Part shown: positions 1 through 5,173 of the stretch, in pieces
Layout: each line of letters opens with the position of its first letter
Numbering within the stretch: the first letter of the stretch is position 1
Source of the DNA: Methanomicrobiales archaeon
GTDB lineage: Archaea; Halobacteriota; Methanomicrobia; Methanomicrobiales; Methanospirillaceae
NCBI GenBank assembly: GCA_017883495.1
Contig: JADGNL010000041.1
Coordinates: 1 to 5,278, forward strand
Reading direction: 5' to 3'
DNA: 5,278 nucleotides
The notes under the pieces: model-generated
The model's database searches: none
The model's input: the letters and a program-made list of their open reading frames with translations, nothing else
Told to the model about the DNA's origin: nothing
Position numbers and translations under genes: made by a program

Positions 1-144
1 CGCGTCATCGGTCAGCGCGAGATCACGCACCTCGGCGAAGACCATCTCAAGCATGGCGAGGCCGATGGTCGCACCGTTCACGTCAACCGGCCGTACATGC
101 CGCATCGCATCGGCGGCGCAGCACGGGATGTCATAGTTCGTCAT
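1..144 (-). CDS. Small protein with an N-terminal Cys-Cys pair, partial (C-terminus beyond the window)
   Basis: The first 48 residues of a gene that continues past the left edge. I do not recognise the family with certainty. The start MTNYDIPCCAADAM has adjacent cysteines at 8 and 9, followed by a segment PVDVNGATIGLAMLEM (residues 19-34) that reads like a short beta-strand/turn and then an amphipathic helix, and an acidic stretch near residues 45-47. No signal peptide or membrane segment is visible, so it is probably cytoplasmic. The ATG lies 4 bases after the stop of the upstream permease, and GGTGAT overlapping that stop resembles the archaeal Shine-Dalgarno, so the two are almost certainly co-transcribed and translationally coupled. 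The Cys pair next to a transporter whose membrane core has CSC and a regulator with CVC suggests metal or thiol binding, for example as a donor or chaperone for the permease. That role is inference. The open frame and coupling are seen directly. Confidence 0.7.
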   Translation of the reverse strand, partial: MTNYDIPCCAADAMRHVRPVDVNGATIGLAMLEMVFAEVRDLALTDDA

Positions 145-148
145 TTCA

Positions 149-1096
149 TCACCCAATGATCCAGTTGAACAGGTAGCCGACCGCGATGATCCCAACGCCG
201 ACGACTGTGATGAAGACCGCCAAGAGCTGCGGCTTGAGCACCTTTCGGAGCAGGATCATCTCGGGCAGCGAGAGCGCGGTCACGGACATCATGAAAGCGA
301 GGGCCGTGCCGAGCGCGACGCCGGCGCGAGTCAGTTCGGAGACGAGCGGCAGGATCCCGGCCGCGTTCGAATAGAGCGGGATCCCGATCAGCACGGCGAC
401 GATCACCGAGAACGGATTGCCTGGCCCGGCGTACTGCGCAAGTGCCCCCGCCGGGATCCAGCCGTGCATCAGCGCGCCGATCCCGATGCCGATCACGACG
501 TAAAGCCAGATCCGTTTGAGGATATCGAGCGAGGCCTCCCATGACCCGGCGAGCCTATCCAGGAATGACGGTTCCTCGCCCCGCCCTCCTGAGGGTCCGA
601 CCTTGATCTGGTAGACGTACTCCTCGACGTAGCGTTCGAGGCCGAGCCGGCCGATCACGATCCCCGCGGCGATGGCGATCAGCTCGCCGGACACGATGTA
701 GATCAGGGCGATTTGCCAGCCGAAGAGCCCCCAGAGCATGCCGAGCGCGATCTCGTTGACCATCGGCGCGGCGATCAGGAACGAGAACGTGACCCCAAGC
801 GGGATCCCGGCCTCGACGAAGCCGATGAAGAGCGGCACGGCCGAGCAGGAGCAGAACGGCGTCACGATCCCGAGGAGCGCGGCGAGGACGTTTCCGACGA
901 TGGTCGAGCCCTTCCGCTCGGCGAGCCAGGCCCGCGTCTTTTCGGGGGAGAAGAACGAGCGGATGAACGTGATTGCGAAGATGATCGCGACCAGCAGGAT
1001 GAAGATCTTGACCGTGTCGAAGATGAAGAAGTTCAGCGCGCTGCCGGCGTGCGATTCGGGCGAGAGCCCGAGGACGCTGTACGTGAACCAGTCCAC
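149..1096 (-). CDS. Permease of the ArsP_1 (DUF318) family
   Basis: Integral membrane protein, 315 residues from the GTG at 1096. Hydrophobic helices lie near residues 20-46, 66-90, 98-120, 125-149, 195-212, 229-250, 258-280 and 290-313, with a charged cytoplasmic-type loop at about 150-190. The family signature TPFCSCSAVP (79-88) puts Cys82 and Cys84 inside the membrane core, followed by VEAGIPLGVTFSFLIAAPMVNE. The C-terminal half repeats this plan in degenerate form (IPLYSNAAGILPLV at 239-252, then AGVALGTALAFMMS), as in transporters built from two repeats. Family members have been linked to efflux of organoarsenicals or other soft metal(loid)s, but many archaeal homologues have no proven substrate, so substrate is unknown. 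It heads an operon with the small Cys-Cys protein and faces an arsR gene divergently. Start is uncertain: GTG 1096 has no Shine-Dalgarno, whereas AAGGAGG at 1132-1138 is ideally spaced only for an in-frame CTG at 1121-1123, which would add nine residues (LVFEPWQAV). An in-frame TGA lies further upstream. Confidence 0.9.
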   Translation of the reverse strand: MDWFTYSVLGLSPESHAGSALNFFIFDTVKIFILLVAIIFAITFIRSFFSPEKTRAWLAERKGSTIVGNVLAALLGIVTPFCSCSAVPLFIGFVEAGIPLGVTFSFLIAAPMVNEIALGMLWGLFGWQIALIYIVSGELIAIAAGIVIGRLGLERYVEEYVYQIKVGPSGGRGEEPSFLDRLAGSWEASLDILKRIWLYVVIGIGIGALMHGWIPAGALAQYAGPGNPFSVIVAVLIGIPLYSNAAGILPLVSELTRAGVALGTALAFMMSVTALSLPEMILLRKVLKPQLLAVFITVVGVGIIAVGYLFNWIIG

Positions 1097-1131
1097 GACG
1101 GCCTGCCAGGGCTCAAAGACCAGTGGTCTCG

Positions 1132-1138
1132 CCTCCTT
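1132..1138 (-). promoter_or_regulatory. Strong Shine-Dalgarno of the permease, pointing to a CTG start
   Basis: The minus strand reads AAGGAGG here. It is 8 bases before a CTG (1123-1121) in frame with the permease, but 35 bases before the GTG at 1096, which is too far for normal use. No ATG, GTG or TTG occurs in frame between this site and 1096. Either initiation is at CTG, or the site serves another purpose such as an upstream reading frame. Confidence 0.6.
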
Positions 1139-1140
1139 GT

Positions 1141-1197
1141 ACAGAAACGGTTCCTGTCAGAAGCATCCGCCATGCTTCGGAGACACCGATACGGTGC
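1141..1197 (-). promoter_or_regulatory. Three tandem hairpins in the putative permease mRNA leader
   Basis: Read as minus-strand RNA, three stems follow each other: (1) GCACCG-UAU-CGGUGU (1197-1183), six pairs including one G-U; (2) GAAGCAU-GGCGG-AUGCUUC (1178-1160), seven perfect pairs; (3) ACAGGAA-CCG-UUUCUGU (1157-1141), seven pairs including one G-U. They are separated by 4 and 2 bases, and the last ends 2 bases before the AAGGAGG site. The two G-U pairs become A-C mismatches on the plus strand, which favours a role in minus-strand RNA rather than only in DNA. The function, and whether the permease transcript actually includes this stretch, are inference. It could also be a set of protein-binding dyads. 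Confidence 0.5.
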
Positions 1198-1226
1198 TGT
1201 GCAGGGCCATTGGTCAGGTGTGCAGG
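1198..1226. repeat. Direct repeat TGTGCAGG, two copies 21 bases apart
   Basis: TGTGCAGG occurs at 1198-1205 and again at 1219-1226, a start-to-start distance of 21 bases, close to two turns of the double helix. It sits between the permease and arsR, next to the hairpin cluster. Equal phasing would suit a dimeric regulator, but eight bases twice in a GC-rich region can arise by chance. Confidence 0.3.
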
Positions 1227-1276
1227 TATCATGTTCCGCCCACTATGGAGATCCCGCCTAGCGCCGCTCACGCTGG

Positions 1277-1294
1277 GTTCAACTTTACTTGAAC
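1277..1294. promoter_or_regulatory. Candidate ArsR operator: GTTCAA-N6-TTGAAC dyad
   Basis: A perfect 6-base inverted repeat with a 6-base spacer (CTTTAC), 18 bases in all, in the gap between the permease and arsR. ArsR/SmtB dimers bind inverted repeats in or near their own promoters. This one lies just upstream of the arsR TATA-like box and at the place (about 1283) where a minus-strand transcript would begin if the same AT-rich segment drives the permease. It could therefore repress both genes. The symmetry is seen in the sequence; binding is inferred. Confidence 0.5.
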
Positions 1295-1303
1295 GCCGGC
1301 CAA

Positions 1304-1331
1304 ACATATATCACTATCGATTCCATATAAT
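1304..1331. promoter_or_regulatory. AT-rich TATA-like segment, probably a divergent promoter
   Basis: This is the only strongly AT-rich stretch in the 248-base divergent gap. It holds two TATA-like boxes: ACATATAT (1304-1311) and CATATAAT (1324-1331), around an ATCGAT palindrome (1316-1321). For arsR, the first box predicts transcription from about 1335, ten bases before the ATG, so an almost leaderless mRNA. The boxes are near-symmetric, so they could also direct the permease, giving a leader of roughly 160-190 bases. The centre is itself an imperfect dyad. Confidence 0.5.
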
Positions 1332-1344
1332 CTTGAAGTCACCA

Positions 1345-1692
1345 ATGCCGATTCCGCGAGAAGTCGACGATAGCCTCAGGTCCGTCGGAGGAGTCCCGGG
1401 GCTCGAGGCCATGCTCCCCGGCGAGGACGAGCTGGCCGAGACGAGCCGTATCCACCACGCGCTCTCGGAGCCTCTCCGGCTCCGCATCGTCCACGCCCTC
1501 GCCGTCCAGCCGCTCTGCGTCTGCGTAATCAAGGAGATCGCCGGGATTGCCGACTCGAAGCTCTCGTATCACCTGAACCAGCTCAAGAAGGCCGATCTGA
1601 TCGTGGGCGAGCAGCAGGGGAGCTGGATCATCTACCGTCTCACGCCGCGCGGCGAACGGTGCCTGTCAGCGCGGTATCCACCGCCCGATTGA
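1345..1692 (+). CDS. ArsR-family winged-helix transcriptional repressor
   Basis: 115 residues, cytoplasmic DNA-binding protein. The winged-helix domain spans about residues 33-105: helix LSEPLRLRIVHAL (40-52), a sensing helix starting PLCVCVIKEIAG (56-67), the recognition helix SKLSYHLNQLKKADLI (71-86) and a beta-wing GEQQGSWIIYRLT (88-100). Cys58 and Cys60 match the first two cysteines of the ELCVCDLC arsenite site of ArsR; the third ligand position is Lys63, and an extra Cys106 sits after the wing. The first two cysteines are known to suffice for derepression in bacterial ArsR, so response to As(III), Sb(III) or another soft ligand is plausible. An N-terminal extension of about 30 residues precedes the domain. 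I chose the ATG at 1345 because it follows the TATA-like boxes closely; a longer open frame upstream would run back through the promoter. It is divergent from the permease, which it probably controls through the nearby dyad. Confidence 0.88.
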   Translation: MPIPREVDDSLRSVGGVPGLEAMLPGEDELAETSRIHHALSEPLRLRIVHALAVQPLCVCVIKEIAGIADSKLSYHLNQLKKADLIVGEQQGSWIIYRLTPRGERCLSARYPPPD

Positions 1693-1778
1693 GAGGCGGT
1701 GCTCACCGTCCGATCGGGAGTGCCGACGAATTCCGTAGAGGGCCTCAGGAACGGCGCGCCATCGCTTCAAACGCTTTC

Positions 1779-1798
1779 CGGCCGTAGAAAAACGGCCG
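1779..1798. terminator. Hairpin in the convergent gap between arsR and mmp10
   Basis: CGGCCGT, a 6-base loop, then ACGGCCG form a perfect 7-bp stem. It stands 11 bases beyond the mmp10 stop and 86 beyond the arsR stop. On the mmp10 strand the loop region carries TTTTT, and archaeal RNA polymerase stops mainly at such T-tracts, so the tract may count more than the stem. No other gene or signal is apparent in 1693-1809. Confidence 0.35.
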
Positions 1799-1809
1799 AC
1801 CACCCATAT

Positions 1810-3039
1810 TCAGCGCCGGCCGTACAGGTTGACCGTGTTGACGAGCTCGAAGAAGCCCGAGAGTTCGAGCTCGAGTACGCCCTCGCGGGTCATGCCCATG
1901 CTCGTCTCGCCGTCGGCCGTCAGCGTCTCGGGACCGCGAACCACGGTCCGAAGATGGCCGTCGGCCGAGAGGATCCGTTCGGCCTCGGCGTCGTGGACGA
2001 GCGCGCGCCCCGGCAGGATCACCACGTCCTCGAGGTCGGCGAGGTCGAGTTCGCGGAGGTCGTCGGCCGTGATCAGGCAGGCGATCTCCTTTGCGACGGG
2101 CACGACCGTGGCCGTCCCGCCGAGCCGCCAGAGCAGGTCGCGAAGGAACGGCGCCGCGATGCTGGACGTGACCACCGACGCCCGGCCCGTCAGGCGTGGC
2201 AGGCGGTCGAGCAGGTCGGGCTCGTTCCGGATCGCGAACGGCGAGCCGATGGCCGGGTCGAGGAGCGGCGTGCCTGTCACCCGCATGGAGCGGCCTTCCG
2301 CCGTCTCGCAGACGAGCGCCGCGAACGACTCCACGCTCTGCGGCTCGACGCCCGGGAGGACCGGGGCGTTTCCGAGCACGAGCCCCTGGTGCGGCTCGTT
2401 CGCAAAGCGCATCAGGATCAGTCCCTTCGCGCCCGCGTCCTCGAGCCAGTCCGCGGTCGCCTCGAGCACGGGGCCGTCGTTCACGCCCGGCAGCACGACG
2501 AGCGCCGCGTACAGGTCGATCGCGCCCGCGAGTTCCTCGATCACGGCGATCGAGGCCTCGGGGGTCGGGTCGTGCATGTACTCGCGGCGCAGGGCCGGGT
2601 CCGAAGCGAAGACCGTGAACGAGACCTCCGCGAGCCCGAAGTCGATCAGGCGGCGGGCCACGGCCGGATCGTCGAACCCCTTGCCCGAGGTGTACCCGAT
2701 GTGGAGCGGGGCCTCGATCGCGGCCAGCACCTCGACGAGGTCGTCGAAGGCAGGATAGCAGCTCGGGTCTCCGCCGCCGCTGATCGTGACGCGATCGATC
2801 TCGTCGTCGACGAGCTGGAGCCGGCCGAGCGTCTCCTCGGCCACGTCCCGGAACGCCCGGAAGCCCGGATAGGCCTCCCTGACCATCTGCGTGCAGTAGT
2901 CGCAGCCCTTCCGGAACGGGAGGCAGTGCCGGCACCCGAGCGGCTCGGGGTCCCGGACATGCCGGAAGTAGCAGTATGCGCAGAAACCCCGGCAGTCGAG
3001 CCCGGGCCGTCCGCCAACGTCGACGATCAGCTGGCCCAT
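1810..3039 (-). CDS. mmp10: Methanogenesis marker protein 10: B12-dependent radical SAM arginine methyltransferase
   Basis: 409 residues from the ATG at 3039. Mmp10 C-methylates an arginine of the McrA subunit of methyl-coenzyme M reductase, giving 5-C-methylarginine near the active site. Visible motifs: the radical SAM cluster site CRGFCAYCYF with Cys16, Cys20 and Cys23; then Cys36, Cys39, Cys46 and Cys49 in two CxxC pairs, matching the extra four-cysteine iron site of the family; the SAM-binding glycine motif SGGGDPS (87-93); and GYTSGKGF with Tyr116, probable counterpart of the tyrosine reported to touch the cluster. The C-terminal part, from about residue 235, corresponds to the cobalamin-binding domain. 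Length is normal (about 410). GTG codons at 3045 and 3042 are alternative starts, but ATG 3039 lies about 25 bases from the centre of a TATA-like box, as in a leaderless transcript, and no Shine-Dalgarno precedes any of them. It follows the acyl-CoA synthetase by 39 bases on the same strand. Confidence 0.95.
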   Translation of the reverse strand: MGQLIVDVGGRPGLDCRGFCAYCYFRHVRDPEPLGCRHCLPFRKGCDYCTQMVREAYPGFRAFRDVAEETLGRLQLVDDEIDRVTISGGGDPSCYPAFDDLVEVLAAIEAPLHIGYTSGKGFDDPAVARRLIDFGLAEVSFTVFASDPALRREYMHDPTPEASIAVIEELAGAIDLYAALVVLPGVNDGPVLEATADWLEDAGAKGLILMRFANEPHQGLVLGNAPVLPGVEPQSVESFAALVCETAEGRSMRVTGTPLLDPAIGSPFAIRNEPDLLDRLPRLTGRASVVTSSIAAPFLRDLLWRLGGTATVVPVAKEIACLITADDLRELDLADLEDVVILPGRALVHDAEAERILSADGHLRTVVRGPETLTADGETSMGMTREGVLELELSGFFELVNTVNLYGRR

Positions 3040-3060
3040 CACCACAAGCTCGTCGGGCGG

Positions 3061-3068
3061 ATTAAAAA
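3061..3068 (-). promoter_or_regulatory. TATA-like box before mmp10, also T-tract after the synthetase gene
   Basis: The minus strand reads TTTTTAAT, centred about 25 bases before the mmp10 ATG (3039), the distance expected between TATA box and start of an archaeal leaderless mRNA. The same T-run, 10 bases past the stop of the upstream gene, could end that transcript. The two uses are not exclusive. Confidence 0.45.
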
Positions 3069-3078
3069 GGGGTTCGAT

Positions 3079-5121
3079 TCAGCAGGTGCCGCGGACCCGG
3101 AAGACCGCGCCGAGTGCCCGGAATGCGTCCTCGATCTCGTCGAAGTTCGGGATCCGGTTCTCGCGGAGGATCCGGAGGCCGGCCCGGATCGAGTCGCCGC
3201 CGGCGAGGCAGCCGACGATCATCTTGTCCGTGTGCTGGCTGAACCGAACGATCTCGCTTGCGAGATGGGCCGGGTCCATGGTCGCGGACGGCACGGCGAT
3301 CACGATCGCGATGTCCCAGAGGTCGTCCCGCCGGAGCAGGGTATCGAAGACGCGGGCGAACCGGTCCGCGCCCGCGTCGCCGATCAGGTCGAGCGGGTTC
3401 TGGTGGTTCCATTCGTTGGGGAGGAGGGTGTTGAGTTCCTCGAGGATCTCGGGCGGCAGGGTGATCAGGTCCACGCCCCACTCCTCGGCGTAGTCGGACG
3501 AGAGGACGGCAAGGCCGCCCGCGCTCGTGACCACGACCGCGCGCCGGCCGAGGGGGTAGCCCTCGGAGCCGAGCAGCTCCGCGATCTGGAACGCATCCGA
3601 GAACGACTCGACCGCGATCACGCCGGCCTGCTCGAACGCGCCCCGGTAGACCGCGTAGTCGCCCGCGAGCGAGCCCGTGTGCGAGGAGGCGGTCGCGCGC
3701 CCCTTGGTCGACGATCCCGACTTGAGCACGATCACCGGCTTCCTCTCCGTGACCCGGCGGACGACCTTGAGGAAACCGCACCCGTCCCGAATCTCCTCCA
3801 CGTACATGATGATCGACTTGGTGTTCGCGTCCTGCTCGGCGAACTTGAGGTAGTCCTGGAACGTGAGGTCGGCCTGGTTCCCGACCGAGATCACGAACGA
3901 GAAGCCGATCTCCTCGGGGAGCGACCAGTCGACGATCATGGTGATCACGGCCCCGGACTGGGAGATGAACGCGATCGTGCCGGACTTCGGCGAGACCGGG
4001 TCGAAGGTCGTGTTGATCCCGTATGGTGGGAGCATGATTCCCAGGCAGTTCGGCCCGACCACGCGGATTCCCGCGGCCCGCGCGTTCGCCATCACCTGCT
4101 CCTCAAGCAGCCGACCCGCCTCGCCCGACTCGCGAAAGCCAGCCGAGAGAATCACAGCCAGCCGTACGCCTGCAGCTCCGGCTTCGGCCATCACGCCCGG
4201 CACGAGTTCGGCAGGGACGGCGATCACGGCCATCTCCACAGGACCCGGCACGGCCGAGAGCGAGGGATAGGCCTGCCGTCCGAGGACCTCGGTGCGTTTG
4301 GGGTTGACCGGATAGAGCGCGCCCTTGTACGAGAGCAGGTTCCGAAGAGCCGCGTACCCGACCTTCCGCGGATCGGCCGAGGCCCCGACGACCGCGATCG
4401 CGCGCGGCAGGAAGAGATCGGCCGGGACCGCCTCCGGCTCGATGCACGGCACCTCCACGGGGGTGTCGTCGGTGTAGAGCCGGGCGTCCACGACCATGGC
4501 GCCCTTCTCGTAGAGCACGACCGGGTTCAGGTCGAACTCCACGAGCATGCGGTCGTTGTCGAAGAGGTCCGCGACGCGGACGATCAGGTCGACGAGGGCC
4601 TCCTCGTCGAGGGGCGGGTAGTCGCGATAGCCCCGGATCAGCCGGTAGGCTCCAATTTGCCGGACCATCGCCCGAACCTCGTCGCGGCTGAGGGGCAGCA
4701 CCCGGACCACGACATCGTGCAGGAACTCGACGAGCGTGCCGCCGAGGCCGAAGGTCAGGACCTTGCCGAAGGAGGTATCGGTCCGGCCGCCGACGATCAG
4801 CTCGAACCCCGACCGGGCCTGGGCCGCGACGAGCACCCCCTCGATCCGGGCGTTCGGCATGCGCTCGCGCACGTTCCCGACGATCGTGTCGTAGGCCTTG
4901 GCCGCCGTGTCGGGGGAGGCGACGTTCAGCACCACGCCGCCCGCGTCGCTCTTGTGCACCACGTCCGGCGAGACGATCTTCAGTACGACCGGGAACCCGA
5001 TCCGGGCTGCGGCTTCTGCGGCCTCCTCGCGCGAAGCCGCGAGCGCCGAGGCCGGCACCGGGACCCCCGCGTTCCTCAGCAGCCGGTACGCATCCTCCTC
5101 TTCCAGCAGCATTTTTGCCAT
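3079..5121 (-). CDS. ADP-forming acyl-CoA (acetyl-CoA) synthetase, fused beta-alpha
   Basis: 680 residues, cytoplasmic. Family reaction: acyl-CoA + ADP + phosphate to acid + ATP + CoA, reversible, passing phosphate through histidines; acetate is the commonest substrate but specificity cannot be read here. Residues 1 to about 225 are the ATP-grasp (beta) part: FPVVLK (43-48), DVVHKSDAGGV (53-63) with the phosphate-relay His56, FELIVGG (106-112), FGLGGTLVEFLHD (124-136) and EFDLNP (195-200). From about 233 comes the alpha part: CoA-binding Rossmann segment AVVGASADPRKVG (243-255), GPNCLG (356-361), GTIAFISQSGAV (381-392) and SSHTGSLAG (479-487), with His481 the likely catalytic phosphohistidine. 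All key residues are present. The order beta-alpha is the reverse of the alpha-beta fusion known from several archaea. I chose ATG 5121 because GGAGG lies 6 bases before it and a TATA-like box predicts an mRNA start near 5136. A GTG at 5139 also has AGGAGG 8 bases before it and would add six residues. Confidence 0.93.
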   Translation of the reverse strand: MAKMLLEEEDAYRLLRNAGVPVPASALAASREEAAEAAARIGFPVVLKIVSPDVVHKSDAGGVVLNVASPDTAAKAYDTIVGNVRERMPNARIEGVLVAAQARSGFELIVGGRTDTSFGKVLTFGLGGTLVEFLHDVVVRVLPLSRDEVRAMVRQIGAYRLIRGYRDYPPLDEEALVDLIVRVADLFDNDRMLVEFDLNPVVLYEKGAMVVDARLYTDDTPVEVPCIEPEAVPADLFLPRAIAVVGASADPRKVGYAALRNLLSYKGALYPVNPKRTEVLGRQAYPSLSAVPGPVEMAVIAVPAELVPGVMAEAGAAGVRLAVILSAGFRESGEAGRLLEEQVMANARAAGIRVVGPNCLGIMLPPYGINTTFDPVSPKSGTIAFISQSGAVITMIVDWSLPEEIGFSFVISVGNQADLTFQDYLKFAEQDANTKSIIMYVEEIRDGCGFLKVVRRVTERKPVIVLKSGSSTKGRATASSHTGSLAGDYAVYRGAFEQAGVIAVESFSDAFQIAELLGSEGYPLGRRAVVVTSAGGLAVLSSDYAEEWGVDLITLPPEILEELNTLLPNEWNHQNPLDLIGDAGADRFARVFDTLLRRDDLWDIAIVIAVPSATMDPAHLASEIVRFSQHTDKMIVGCLAGGDSIRAGLRILRENRIPNFDEIEDAFRALGAVFRVRGTC

Positions 5122-5126
5122 GACCG

Positions 5127-5132
5127 TCCTCC
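5127..5132 (-). promoter_or_regulatory. Shine-Dalgarno of the acyl-CoA synthetase gene
   Basis: GGAGGA on the minus strand ends 5 bases before the ATG at 5121. A second site, AGGAGG (5153-5148), stands 8 bases before a GTG at 5139 in the same frame, so two starts are possible. The promoter position favours the ATG. Confidence 0.6.
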
Positions 5133-5158
5133 GGCTCACTCAGAAAGCCTCCTCGAAG

Positions 5159-5165
5159 AATAAAA
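5159..5165 (-). promoter_or_regulatory. TATA-like box before the acyl-CoA synthetase gene
   Basis: TTTTATT on the minus strand, centred at 5162, predicts transcription from about 5136 and a leader of about 15 bases that contains GGAGG. It lies 9 bases after the stop of the preceding membrane protein gene, so the T-rich stretch may also serve as that gene's terminator. Confidence 0.4.
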
Positions 5166-5173
5166 GGGTATGG

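Noticed and set aside
713..1292. Two plus-strand open frames opposite the permease
   Set aside because: They are antisense to a clear membrane protein and have the Arg/Glu/Asp-rich or Ser/Arg-rich composition of GC-rich shadows.
1113..1307. A 64-codon minus-strand frame in the divergent gap, a possible upstream reading frame of the permease
   Set aside because: Its start falls within the TATA-like segment, no good Shine-Dalgarno precedes it or its internal ATG, and its sequence resembles no family. A leader peptide cannot be excluded, but nothing supports it.
1123..1344. An N-terminal extension of the ArsR protein by 74 residues in the same frame
   Set aside because: It would run through the operator dyad, the hairpins and the TATA-like boxes, and it has no typical sequence. 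The ATG at 1345 gives a normal protein length and promoter distance.
1745..1807. A 20-residue gene after mmp10
   Set aside because: It has no ribosome-binding site, is very short, and its sequence is explained by the hairpin and the repeated CCGGCCGTA.
1699..5163. A 1154-codon open frame on the plus strand, opposite mmp10 and the acyl-CoA synthetase gene
   Set aside because: It is very rich in Arg, Asp, Glu, Val and His, has no domain I recognise and lies exactly antisense to two clear gene families. GC-rich codon usage on the real strand leaves the opposite frame free of stops.
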